Under the pieces are notes generated by a model. That model was not told the DNA's origin and made no database searches. It saw only the letters and a list, made by a program, of their open reading frames with translations. Shown piece by piece: positions 9,902 through 17,249 of a DNA stretch of 64,000 nucleotides. A program made the translations under genes and the position numbers. Positions within the stretch are counted from its first letter, which is position 1. Each line of letters begins with the position of its first letter. Source of the stretch: Rhodospirillum centenum SW (lineage in GTDB: Bacteria > Pseudomonadota > Alphaproteobacteria > Azospirillales > Azospirillaceae); contig NC_011420.2 in assembly GCF_000016185.1 (NCBI RefSeq), positions 2,190,501 to 2,254,500 of the forward strand. The letters run 5' to 3'.

Positions 9902-9935
9902 GCTTCCCCCGTGGATGCGCTTCCCCTGTGGATGC
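9902..9935 (-). repeat. 17-bp tandem duplication containing the cheY3 ribosome binding site
   Basis: Two adjacent 17-bp copies (9902-9918 and 9919-9935) with one substitution lie directly before the cheY3 start. On the minus strand each copy holds a purine-rich GGGGAAGC block. The proximal copy (GGGGGAAGCG before ATG) is placed as the Shine-Dalgarno sequence, so the RBS appears duplicated. Confidence 0.7.
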
Positions 9936-10033
9936 GCGGAGCGGCACGCCGGCCCCCGCCGCCCGGGAAACGGTCGCGGTTCGGGCCAGGCCGCGCCTGC
10001 CGGTGAGGGGCGCACTCTAGCGGGGATGGCCGG

Positions 10034-10073
10034 CCCGGTCCCTACGCGATGGGGCGTAGGACGAAGGACCGGG
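10034..10073. repeat. Nested inverted repeat between ubiB-like gene and cheY3
   Basis: Outer arms CCCGGTCC (10034-10041) and GGACCGGG (10066-10073) are perfect complements. Inner arms CTACGC (10042-10047) and GCGTAG (10054-10059) also pair, with a 6-nt loop and a 6-nt bulge. It lies in the 266-bp gap upstream of the chemosensory operon and downstream of the UbiB-like gene. It could be an operator or a terminator without a T-run. Confidence 0.55.
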
Positions 10074-10114
10074 TCGCCCCGGCCGAAAGCGATGGGTCCC
10101 GGCCGGACGGGTCC

Positions 10115-10159
10115 GCGCGGACGGGGCCGGCGCGGATGGGGCCGGCGCGGATGGGGCCG
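10115..10159. repeat. Three tandem 15-bp units after the UbiB-like gene
   Basis: Units at 10115-10129, 10130-10144 and 10145-10159; the first differs at one base. The array ends 7 bp from the stop codon of the UbiB-like gene at 10167 and is non-coding. Confidence 0.85.
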
Positions 10160-10166
10160 GCGGCGG

Positions 10167-11510
10167 TCAGTGCGGCAGCGGCACGCCGTTGCGGGCCAGC
10201 AGCTCCGTCTGCCGCGCCGCCAGGGTCGCCGCGTCGAAGCCGGCGATCAGGTCCTGGAAGGATCGGTACCAGTTGATCTCCGCCTTCAGGTGCAGGAAGA
10301 CGCTGCCCAGGCCGATGGCCGCCCGGTCCATGAAGACGAATTCGCGCGGAATCTCCACCCCGCCGACCTCTCGCAGGGCCATGTGGACCTTGGCGGCGGT
10401 GGCCTGCCCGTAGCGGCCGCTGTTCGTCTCGTCGATGCTGCGGGTGCGGTCCTCCAGGATGGGCGCATAGACGAAGCGGGCCCAGATGTTCAGGACATCG
10501 ACCATGCGCCGGTCCAGATTGCGGAAGCCCCAGGCCTCGTAGGCATGGACCGCGCGCTCCTCGTCGCCCGTCCGCAGCGCCTCGTAGAGGTCGATCACGC
10601 CGGCCACGAAGGCGGGCCGGAAGACGCGGACGCAGCCGAAATCCAGCAGGTTGATGTCATGGTCCTCCCGCACCGTGTAGTTCCCCAGGTGCGGGTCGCC
10701 GTGGATGACACCGTAGTAGTAGAGCGGCACGTACCAGGCCCGGAACATGTTCATGGCCAGGCGGTTGCGCACCTCCAGCGGCGCCTCCTTGAAGTCGATG
10801 ATCCGGCGCCCGTCCAGCCAGGTCATGGTCAGCAGCCGCCGGCTGGACAGTTCGGGCAGCACCTCGGGCACATGCACGCCCTCCACGCCCGCCAGCATGT
10901 CGCGGTAGAGGCGCATGTGCCGCGCCTCCAGGTCGTAGTCCAGTTCCTCGCGCAGGCGGTCGCCGATCTCCCCGTAGATCTGGTCGGTGCGGATCGCCGT
11001 GTCGTAGCGGGCATAGATGCCGAAGACGACGCGGAGCTGGCGCAGGTCCGCCTCCACCGCCGACTGCATGTCGGGATATTGCAGCTTGCAGGCCAGCCGG
11101 CGGCCGTCGCGGGCGACGGCGCGGTGGACCTGCCCCAGGCTGGCGGCGCTGGCCGCCTCGCGCTCGAAGCTCTGGAACCGGGACGCCCAGTCCGGCCCCA
11201 GCTCGGCGGACATGCGGCGCTTCACGAAGGGCCAGCCCATGCTGGGCGCGTCGGCCTGGAGCTGGGCCAGTTCGGAGACGTATTCCTGCGGCAGCGCGTC
11301 GGGGATGGTGGAGAGGATCTGCGCCACCTTCATCAGCGGGCCCTTCAGCCCGCCCAGCGCGGTGCGCAGTTCGGCCGCGTGCGCCTCGCGCTCCAGCCGG
11401 ATGCCGAGGAAGCGCTCCCCCGCCACCCGCGCCGCGATGCCGCCCATGGCCGTGCCCACCCGCGCGTAGCGGGCGAGGCGGCCCTGCAATGTGTTCTGTT
11501 CGTCGCTCAT
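10167..11510 (-). CDS. UbiB/ABC1/AarF-family atypical kinase
   Basis: 447-residue member of the ABC1/UbiB family, linked to ubiquinone biosynthesis and lipid homeostasis. Seen: family N-terminal motif region LKGPLMKVAQILS (KxGQ-like, here KVAQ), Ala-rich loop REAASAASLGQVHRA replacing the kinase glycine loop, catalytic loop HGDPHLGNY and metal-binding LLDFGCVR. It lacks the C-terminal membrane helices of classical UbiB and is shorter than UbiB (about 500-550), so it is a soluble AarF-type paralogue of uncertain substrate. It is followed downstream by pyk in the same direction (58-bp gap). Confidence 0.87.
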   Translation of the reverse strand: MSDEQNTLQGRLARYARVGTAMGGIAARVAGERFLGIRLEREAHAAELRTALGGLKGPLMKVAQILSTIPDALPQEYVSELAQLQADAPSMGWPFVKRRMSAELGPDWASRFQSFEREAASAASLGQVHRAVARDGRRLACKLQYPDMQSAVEADLRQLRVVFGIYARYDTAIRTDQIYGEIGDRLREELDYDLEARHMRLYRDMLAGVEGVHVPEVLPELSSRRLLTMTWLDGRRIIDFKEAPLEVRNRLAMNMFRAWYVPLYYYGVIHGDPHLGNYTVREDHDINLLDFGCVRVFRPAFVAGVIDLYEALRTGDEERAVHAYEAWGFRNLDRRMVDVLNIWARFVYAPILEDRTRSIDETNSGRYGQATAAKVHMALREVGGVEIPREFVFMDRAAIGLGSVFLHLKAEINWYRSFQDLIAGFDAATLAARQTELLARNGVPLPH

Positions 11511-11567
11511 ACCGCCAGAGATGGTGCCCGGACGGGGGCTCGGCCAGGGGCGGCCGTGCCGCCGCCC

Positions 11568-13004
11568 CTACTCCACCCAGGCGATGCGCAGGATGTTGGT
11601 GTTGCCCGGCGTGCCGAAGGGGACGCCGGCGGTGACGACGATGCGCTGGCCGGCGGTGGCGATGCCGTCCTCCACCGCCAGCCGGGTCGCCTTCTGCACC
11701 ATCTCGGAGAAGCTGTGGATGTCCGCCGAATGCACGGCGTGGACCCCGAAGCTGAGGGTCAGCCGCCGGGCCGTCTCCATCCGCGAGGTCAGGCCCAGCA
11801 CCGGCACCTCCGGCCGTTCCCGCGCGGCGCGCAGGGTGGTGGAACCGGAGGTCGTGTAGGTGACGATGCAGGCCGCCTGGATGGTGCGGGCCACCTGCCG
11901 CGCAGCGCCGGTGATGGCGTCGGCGGTGGTCCGCTCGGGGTCGGGGTGCGCGGCGTCGATGATGGTGCGGTACATCGGGTCGTTCTCGACCCGGCGGGCG
12001 ATGCGGTCCATCATCTGCACCGCCTCGACGGGGAACTGGCCGGCCGCCGTCTCGGCCGAGAGCATCACCGCGTCCGCCCCGTCATAGACGGCGGTCGCCA
12101 CGTCCGACGCCTCCGCCCGGGTCGGGGTGGGGGCGGAGATCATGCTCTCCAGCATCTGGGTGGCGACGATCACCGGCTTGCCGGCCCGCCACGCCTCGCG
12201 CACGATCCGCTTCTGCAACGACGGCACGTCCTCCGGCGGCATCTCCACGCCCAGGTCGCCGCGGGCGACCATGACCCCGTCGGACAGCTCGACGATCTCG
12301 TCCAGGTGATGGATGGCCGAGGGCTTCTCCATCTTGGACAGCAGCGCCGCGCGGCCGGCGATCAGGCGCCGCGCCTCGGCCACGTCCTCCGGCCGCTGCA
12401 CGAAGGAGAGCGCGATCCAGTCCACCCCGATGTCCAGGGCGAAGCGCAGGTCGTCGCGGTCCTTGGCCGTCAGCGGCGACAGCGGCAGGACCGCGTTCGG
12501 CACGTTCACCCCCTTGCGGTCGGACAGCCGGGTGCCGGACAGCACCTCCGTATCGGCATGGTCGTCGCCGCAGGACAGCACCTTGAGCCGCACCTTGCCG
12601 TCGTCGATCAGCAGATCGGTGCCCTTGGCGATGGCCTGGAAGATCTCCGGGTGCGGCAGGCCCACGCGGGTGCCGTCGCCCGGCTCGGGCGACAGGTCCA
12701 GGCGGAAGCGCTGGCCGGGGGCGATTGGGACGGGGCCGTCGCGGAAGGTGCCGATGCGCAGCTTCGGGCCCTGGAGGTCGGCCATGACGCAGACCGGACG
12801 CCCGACCTCCGCTTCGATGGCGCGGATCGCGCGCAGCCGCTCGGCGTGGTCCTCCTGCCGGCCATGGCTGAAGTTCAGGCGGAAGACGTCGGCGCCGGCG
12901 TCGAACAGGGTGCGGATCATCTCCGGCGTGCTGGAGGCGGGTCCCAGCGTGGCGACGATCTTGGTCAGGCGCTCACGGTGCGGGGTGGCGGCCTTGCGCT
13001 TCAT
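11568..13004 (-). CDS. pyk: Pyruvate kinase
   Basis: 478-residue pyruvate kinase, converting phosphoenolpyruvate and ADP to pyruvate and ATP in the cytoplasm. Motifs: TKIVATLGPASS at the N-terminus, FRLNFSHG, LSKMEKPSAIHHLDEIVELSD (active-site Lys and Glu), ARGDLGVEMPPE, and VATQMLESMI. Length is normal. It lies 82 bp downstream of the glycerate 2-kinase gene on the same strand. The pairing fits flow from glycerate through 2-phosphoglycerate and PEP to pyruvate. Confidence 0.96.
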   Translation of the reverse strand: MKRKAATPHRERLTKIVATLGPASSTPEMIRTLFDAGADVFRLNFSHGRQEDHAERLRAIRAIEAEVGRPVCVMADLQGPKLRIGTFRDGPVPIAPGQRFRLDLSPEPGDGTRVGLPHPEIFQAIAKGTDLLIDDGKVRLKVLSCGDDHADTEVLSGTRLSDRKGVNVPNAVLPLSPLTAKDRDDLRFALDIGVDWIALSFVQRPEDVAEARRLIAGRAALLSKMEKPSAIHHLDEIVELSDGVMVARGDLGVEMPPEDVPSLQKRIVREAWRAGKPVIVATQMLESMISAPTPTRAEASDVATAVYDGADAVMLSAETAAGQFPVEAVQMMDRIARRVENDPMYRTIIDAAHPDPERTTADAITGAARQVARTIQAACIVTYTTSGSTTLRAARERPEVPVLGLTSRMETARRLTLSFGVHAVHSADIHSFSEMVQKATRLAVEDGIATAGQRIVVTAGVPFGTPGNTNILRIAWVE

Positions 13005-13086
13005 CGGCGGGTTCCTCTGGCAGGGGACGCTTGGCGCGTCTCTCCGGGGGCCGGCCCGGGGCCGGCGCGTCAGGGCGGCGGGACGA

Positions 13087-14376
13087 TCAGGCTGAAGGGG
13101 CGATCAGAATGGCGCGGAAATCATTGACATTGGTGCGGGTGGGGCCGGTGACGACCAGGTCGCCCAGCCGGGCGAAGTATCCGTAGGCATCGTTACGGGA
13201 AAGCGATCGCGCCGGATCATAACCAGCCGCCCGGGCACGCGCCAAGCTACCGGGACGGTGAAGGGCGCCGGCATTGTCCTCCGTCCCGTCGATCCCGTCG
13301 GTGTCGCAGGCGATGGCCCAGACGCCCGGCGCATCGTCCAGGGCCAGGGCCAGTCCCAGCAGGTATTCGGCGTTGCGCCCGCCGCGCCCCTCCCCGCGCA
13401 CGCTGACGGTCGTCTCCCCGCCCGACAGCAGCACGGTTCCGCGCCGCGCCGCGCGGGCCAGGGCGGCGTGCGCGGCGCCCAGGTCGCGGGCCTCCCCCTC
13501 CAGCGAATCACCCAGGATCACGGGTTCCAGCCCCGCCGCGCGCGCGGCGGCCGCGGCCGCCTCCAGCGCATGCATCGGCCGTGCCACCAGATGGAACTCC
13601 GACCGGGCCAGCCGCGGATCGCCGGGCTTCGGCGTCTCGTCATCGCCCCGCGCCAGATGCGCCCGCACGGCGGCGGGCGGCTCGATGCCGTACTTCGCCA
13701 GGACCGCCCGCGCGTCGGCCACGGTGGTCGGGTCCGCCACCGTGGGACCGGAGGCGATCACCGCCGGATCGTCGTGCGGCACGTCGGAGACGGCCAGGGT
13801 GACGCAGCGCGCCGGCCAGGCCGCAGCGGCCAGCCGGCCGCCCTTGATGGCGGAGAGGTGGCGGCGCACCGTGTTGATCTCCGCGATGGTGGCGCCCGAG
13901 CGCAGCAGCGCCCGGCCCACCGCCTGCTTGTCGGCAAGGGCGATGCCCGGCGCCGGCAGCGCCAGCAGCGAGGACCCGCCGCCGGACAGCAGGCAGAGCA
14001 GCAGGTCGTCCTGTCCGAGTCCCGTGGCCCCGAGTCCCGTCGCGAAGGACAGGATGCGGCGGGCGGCCTCCTCCCCCTTGGCGTCGGGGTGGGGGTGTCC
14101 GGCCTCCACCACCTCGACGGACCGGGTCGGCACGCCATGGCCGTAGCGGGTGACGACCAGTCCCCCCGGCGTGTCCGATCCGGCAGGCCAGTGCCGCTCC
14201 ACCGCCGCGGCCATCGCGGCGGCGGCCTTGCCGGCGCCGATGACCAGGGTGCGCCCGGCGGGCGGCGGCAGCGCGGCCAGGGCCGGCGGCACCACCGTCT
14301 CCGCGGCGACGGCGGCGACGGCGGCATCGAACAGGCCGCGCAGCAGGGCGGCGGGCGCCCGCGGGTCCAGGGTCAT
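13087..14376 (-). CDS. Glycerate 2-kinase (MOFRL/GckA-TtuD family)
   Basis: 429-residue DUF4147/MOFRL protein that phosphorylates D-glycerate to 2-phosphoglycerate; older annotations call this family hydroxypyruvate reductase (TtuD). N-terminal domain: VIGAGKAAAAMAAAVE and LCLLSGGGSSLLALP. C-terminal MOFRL motif: LSGGETTVSVRGEGRGGRN and ACDTDGIDGTEDNAGA. The GLGATGLGQD repeat near residues 111-120 comes from a 15-bp duplication. Glycerate from glycolate/glyoxylate metabolism could enter here (glcDEF lies 10 kb away), with pyk next downstream. Confidence 0.92.
   Translation of the reverse strand: MTLDPRAPAALLRGLFDAAVAAVAAETVVPPALAALPPPAGRTLVIGAGKAAAAMAAAVERHWPAGSDTPGGLVVTRYGHGVPTRSVEVVEAGHPHPDAKGEEAARRILSFATGLGATGLGQDDLLLCLLSGGGSSLLALPAPGIALADKQAVGRALLRSGATIAEINTVRRHLSAIKGGRLAAAAWPARCVTLAVSDVPHDDPAVIASGPTVADPTTVADARAVLAKYGIEPPAAVRAHLARGDDETPKPGDPRLARSEFHLVARPMHALEAAAAAARAAGLEPVILGDSLEGEARDLGAAHAALARAARRGTVLLSGGETTVSVRGEGRGGRNAEYLLGLALALDDAPGVWAIACDTDGIDGTEDNAGALHRPGSLARARAAGYDPARSLSRNDAYGYFARLGDLVVTGPTRTNVNDFRAILIAPSA
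14015..14044. repeat. 15-bp tandem duplication inside the glycerate 2-kinase gene
   Basis: Two adjacent copies at 14015-14029 and 14030-14044 share the first 11 bases and diverge at the end. They are in frame and produce GLG repeats in a surface-loop-like segment. Confidence 0.7.
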
Positions 14377-14380
14377 GGCC

Positions 14381-14416
14381 GGCTCCCCGGGCTCACCGGG
14401 TTCGGCGGGCTCACCG
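14381..14416. repeat. Four tandem 9-bp units at the glycerate kinase/lipoprotein gene border
   Basis: Units of the type GGCTCACCG at 14381-14389, 14390-14398, 14399-14407 and 14408-14416. The last unit contains the stop codon of the lipoprotein gene (14411-14413), so slippage here could move or change that stop. Confidence 0.75.
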
Positions 14417-14803
14417 GGGCCGCTCCGTCACCGTGCCGCCGCAGCCGGTCCAGCAGGCGTCCAGCGCGGCGGTGCAGGCATCCTGGCATCGGGTCCGGTC
14501 GCATCGGAAGGGAGCCTCGAAATCGTAGGGGGAGCGCTGCACCTCCTGACCCAGGGCGCGCTGGCGCTCAACATGCTCCTGGTAGCGGTCCTGTGCCCAG
14601 CGGTCACGCGCCAGCTCGCAGCGGAACCTCTCTTCGCGGCAGGTGTCGGCACAGGCGGCAGCCTCCGTCCCGCAGGCGGCGGCGCAGGCCCGGCCCCGGG
14701 CATCCGGCGGCGGTGCCCGGTCATGGACGGTCTCCGGCACCGGGGCGCAGCCGGCCGGCAGCAGGGCGAGGGCGACGAGGACAGGACGGAGACGGCGCAT
14801 CAT
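14411..14803 (-). CDS. Cysteine-rich lipoprotein with two C-x3-C-x6-C-x3-C modules
   Basis: I do not recognise a family. The likely start is the ATG at 14801-14803 (MMRRLRPVLV), giving 130 residues with a lipobox LLPAGC and acylated Cys19. The mature part has ten more cysteines. Eight of them form two identically spaced modules, CAAAC-x6-CADTC and CQDAC-x6-CWTGC, separated by a charged probable helix (ELARDRWAQDRYQEHVERQ). The i/i+4 spacing suggests paired disulfides on helices or metal binding outside the cytoplasm. The gene follows in the same direction as the glycerate kinase gene but lies upstream of it. Confidence 0.72.
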   Translation of the reverse strand: MMRRLRPVLVALALLPAGCAPVPETVHDRAPPPDARGRACAAACGTEAAACADTCREERFRCELARDRWAQDRYQEHVERQRALGQEVQRSPYDFEAPFRCDRTRCQDACTAALDACWTGCGGTVTERPR

Positions 14804-14978
14804 GGAACGGACTCGATGCCTCGGGAGAGCCTGCGGGCGAGGCCCGTGGCCGGCACGACCGGCATACGGCATGACCAACATCCGGCAGGCGGCAACGGTG
14901 CCGTCGCCGGCCCCCCTGCCGGCCCCCTGCCGGCCCGGCTTGGCGCGGCCGCGCCTTCTCCGATAAGGTTACGGAACC

Positions 14979-15833
14979 ATGTCACCCCGCTCCAGCCTTC
15001 CCGACACCCCGCCCGCCCTGCCCCCGCTGCTCGCCGCGGACGAGCCGCCGGCGGTGACCGTGCTGGCTCCCGACGCGCGCTCGCCCCTTCTGCTGGCCTG
15101 CGACCACGCCAGCAACCGCGTGCCGCGCGCCCTGGACGGGCTGGGCCTGCCCCCGGCGGAGCTTGCGCGCCATATCGGCTGGGACATCGGCGCCGCGGCG
15201 GTGACGCTGGAGCTGTCGCGGCGGCTGGACGCCACGGCGGTGCTGACGGGCTATTCCCGGCTGGTGGTGGACGTGAACCGCGCCCCGGGGGAGCCGAGCC
15301 TGATGCCTGCCGTCAGCGACGGCACGCCCGTCCCCGGCAACGCCGGCCTCGACCCGGCAGCCCTGGACGCGCCGGCGGTGGCACGGCGGATGGCCGCGCT
15401 CTACGCCCCCTATCACGAGACCATCGCCGGGCTGGTGGCCGGCCGCAGGGCGGCGGGGCGGGACCCGGTTCTGTTCTGCGTCCACAGCTTCACGCCGGTG
15501 ATGGCCGGGGTGCAACGGCCCTGGCATGTCGGGGTGCTGTGGAACCGCGATCCCCGGCTGGCGCAGCCGCTGCTGGCGGCCCTGCGGGCGGAGGGGGATC
15601 TGGTGGTCGGGGACAACGAACCCTATTCCGGCCGCACCGGCTTCAACCGGACGCTGGATCTGCACGCCGAGGCCACCGGCGTGCCGGGCGTGATGATCGA
15701 GATCCGGCAGGACCTCATCGCCGGGGCGGACGGGGCCGCGGCCTGGGCGGCGCGGCTGGCGCGGCTGCTGCCGCCGATCCTGGCCCTGCCGGCGCTGTCC
15801 CTGCCGGCGCTGGCCGGCCCGCACCGGTCCTGA
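14979..15833 (+). CDS. N-formylglutamate amidohydrolase family protein
   Basis: 284-residue zinc hydrolase-like protein of the HutG/FGase family. Family signatures: LLACDHASNRVP near residue 38, HIGWDIGAAAV, a VDVNRAPGEPSLMP block, FCVHSFTPVM and the C-terminal EIRQDLI. Members cleave N-formylglutamate at the end of histidine degradation, but stand-alone copies like this, with no other hut genes near, may act on other N-formyl or amide substrates. It opens a plus-strand run with the DUF1244 gene 70 bp downstream. Confidence 0.85.
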   Translation: MSPRSSLPDTPPALPPLLAADEPPAVTVLAPDARSPLLLACDHASNRVPRALDGLGLPPAELARHIGWDIGAAAVTLELSRRLDATAVLTGYSRLVVDVNRAPGEPSLMPAVSDGTPVPGNAGLDPAALDAPAVARRMAALYAPYHETIAGLVAGRRAAGRDPVLFCVHSFTPVMAGVQRPWHVGVLWNRDPRLAQPLLAALRAEGDLVVGDNEPYSGRTGFNRTLDLHAEATGVPGVMIEIRQDLIAGADGAAAWAARLARLLPPILALPALSLPALAGPHRS

Positions 15834-15903
15834 CCGCCCCCCCTTTCCGGCAGGGCCTCCCCGGCCAACATCAGAAGCCGGACCCGACGGGAAAGGAGGA
15901 GCG

Positions 15904-16254
15904 ATGATCCCGCCCCTGGACGAACGCACCCGCACGGAGATCGAGGCGGCAGCCTTCCGCCGGCTGGTGGCGCATCTGCGCGAGCGCAGCGACGTGCAGA
16001 ACATCGACCTGATGACCCTGGCCGGCTTCTGCCGGAACTGTCTGTCCAAGTGGTATCGCGCGGCTGCGGAGGAGAGGTCTATCCAGATGACATATGACGA
16101 CGCCCGCGAGATCGTGTATGGTATGCGCTATGAGGAGTGGAAAAGCCTCCACCAGAAGGAGGCATCCCCGGACCAGCAGGCGGCCTTCGCCCGGACACAG
16201 GGCGGCACCGGTCGCCAGGAACCGCATCCTCTTGAACCGGCAACCGAACCGTAA
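15904..16254 (+). CDS. DUF1244 family protein
   Basis: 116-residue conserved alphaproteobacterial protein. The DUF1244 core (about residues 10-95) includes FRRLVAHLRERSDVQNIDLM, LAGFCRNCLSKWYRAAA, and TYDDAREIVYGMRYEEWK. The CRNC pair and the Trp/Tyr cluster are family features. Function unknown. A good Shine-Dalgarno (AAGGAGGAG) sits 5 nt before the ATG. Confidence 0.88.
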   Translation: MIPPLDERTRTEIEAAAFRRLVAHLRERSDVQNIDLMTLAGFCRNCLSKWYRAAAEERSIQMTYDDAREIVYGMRYEEWKSLHQKEASPDQQAAFARTQGGTGRQEPHPLEPATEP

Positions 16255-16276
16255 CACCGCGTCTCCGGCGCGGTGT
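16254..16276 (+). terminator. Hairpin at the end of the DUF1244 gene
   Basis: Perfect 8-bp stem ACACCGCG (16254-16261) / CGCGGTGT (16269-16276) with a 7-nt loop, overlapping the stop codon's last base. No T-run follows, so termination strength is uncertain. Confidence 0.45.
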
Positions 16277-16348
16277 AGAGGAGGGGTTGAAGTAGACGGG
16301 CGCCATCGGCCGCAAAAGGATCACGGTCGGGGACGCTGAACCCAGTTG

Positions 16349-16370
16349 GGCGGCGGCAAAAGCCGCTGCC
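16349..16370 (+). promoter_or_regulatory. Leader hairpin abutting the Shine-Dalgarno of the 68-residue gene
   Basis: GGCGGCGGC (16349-16357), loop AAAA, GCCGCTGCC (16362-16370): nine pairs with one G-T wobble. The strong AGGAGG RBS begins at the very next base (16371). Such contact can modulate ribosome access. Confidence 0.45.
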
Positions 16371-16384
16371 AGGAGGTTAGTGCC

Positions 16385-16591
16385 ATGTCGGTCGCAGCCA
16401 TGACCCAGGCCGGGGTCCAGGTAACCAAGCAGTTCGCGGCGCGGACGCAGAACCTGTTCAACGTCACGACAGAGGCGATCCAGGACCGGTCCAGCAAGCT
16501 GGCCAGTTTCGTCCAGACGCCGTCGCCGGCGGAGAAGATCGTGCAGGAGGGTCTGACCCTGCGCGGCGCCCGCCTGGACATCAAGGTCTGA
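16385..16591 (+). CDS. Small hypothetical protein, 68 residues
   Basis: I do not recognise the family. The chosen ATG (MSVAAMTQAG) is 8 nt after a perfect AGGAGG, which decides this start over the upstream in-frame ATG at 16346. The sequence is amphipathic and helix-prone in the middle (TKQFAARTQNLFNVTTEAIQ), faintly phasin-like in composition, with no cysteine, signal peptide or membrane segment. It is followed by a terminator at 16693. Confidence 0.7.
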   Translation: MSVAAMTQAGVQVTKQFAARTQNLFNVTTEAIQDRSSKLASFVQTPSPAEKIVQEGLTLRGARLDIKV

Positions 16592-16692
16592 CCGGGCAGC
16601 GCAGGCCAGGCCCGCTATCCCGGCCTTGAGACTCCGGTCCGGGGGCCGGGTTTCCGGGCGGCGTCTTCGGGCATAGACGGTCCATGAGTGAG

Positions 16693-16730
16693 AACGACGG
16701 TGCGCCCCCGCTGGCTGCGCCGTCGTTTCC
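16693..16730 (+). terminator. Intrinsic terminator after the 68-residue gene
   Basis: Eleven-pair stem: AACGACGGTGC (16693-16703) with GCGCCGTCGTT (16717-16727), one G-T wobble, followed by a short pyrimidine-rich TTCC stretch. It separates this gene from gapR. Confidence 0.55.
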
Positions 16731-16872
16731 GTTCGTGTGGAGGTTCCCTTTCTGTGGCGTAAAGGCCCGCCCGGGCGGGGCCTCCCGGTCCCCTGCCGGT
16801 CCCTTGCACCGGGGGGGCTTGCCCGATATGGTCCCGGCCCCGCAGCATCCCCCTACCCGGAAGAGGCATCCC

Positions 16873-17148
16873 ATGTCTGACGCGCAGACAGCCGACAACA
16901 AGACGAACGACGTCGGTGGCATCGCCGGCGACCGCCTCCGCAGCTTCATCGAGCGGATCGAGCGCCTGGAGGAAGAGAAGAAGGGCATCCAGGACGACAT
17001 CAAGGACATCTACGCCGAGGCCAAGGGCACCGGCTTCGATACCAAGGTCATGCGCCAGATCATCCGTCTGCGGAAGATGGAGAAGGACGACCGGCAGGAG
17101 CTGGACGCGCTGCTGGAGCTGTACATGGCCGCGCTGGGCATGGAGTAG
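16873..17148 (+). CDS. gapR: GapR-like nucleoid protein (DUF2312)
   Basis: 91-residue DUF2312/UPF0335 protein. GapR, studied in Caulobacter, is an essential DNA-binding protein that clamps overtwisted AT-rich DNA ahead of replication forks and transcription units and stimulates topoisomerases. Seen here: an acidic N-terminal tail, then the coiled-coil core [19 protein letters not shown] and [15 protein letters not shown], and the conserved [19 protein letters not shown] segment ending in [13 protein letters not shown]. The start at 16873 begins the conserved N-terminus; the longer open frame upstream is non-conserved-looking. Confidence 0.88.
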   Translation: MSDAQTADNKTNDVGGIAGDRLRSFIERIERLEEEKKGIQDDIKDIYAEAKGTGFDTKVMRQIIRLRKMEKDDRQELDALLELYMAALGME

Positions 17149-17249
17149 GCCGGCGGCCCACCGCCCCGCGGCCGGTCCCGGACGGCGCTGTCGACGGGCG
17201 CGGTTCGACCGCGTACCTCTGTCCCCCGGAGGAAACCCCGGAGGGATCA

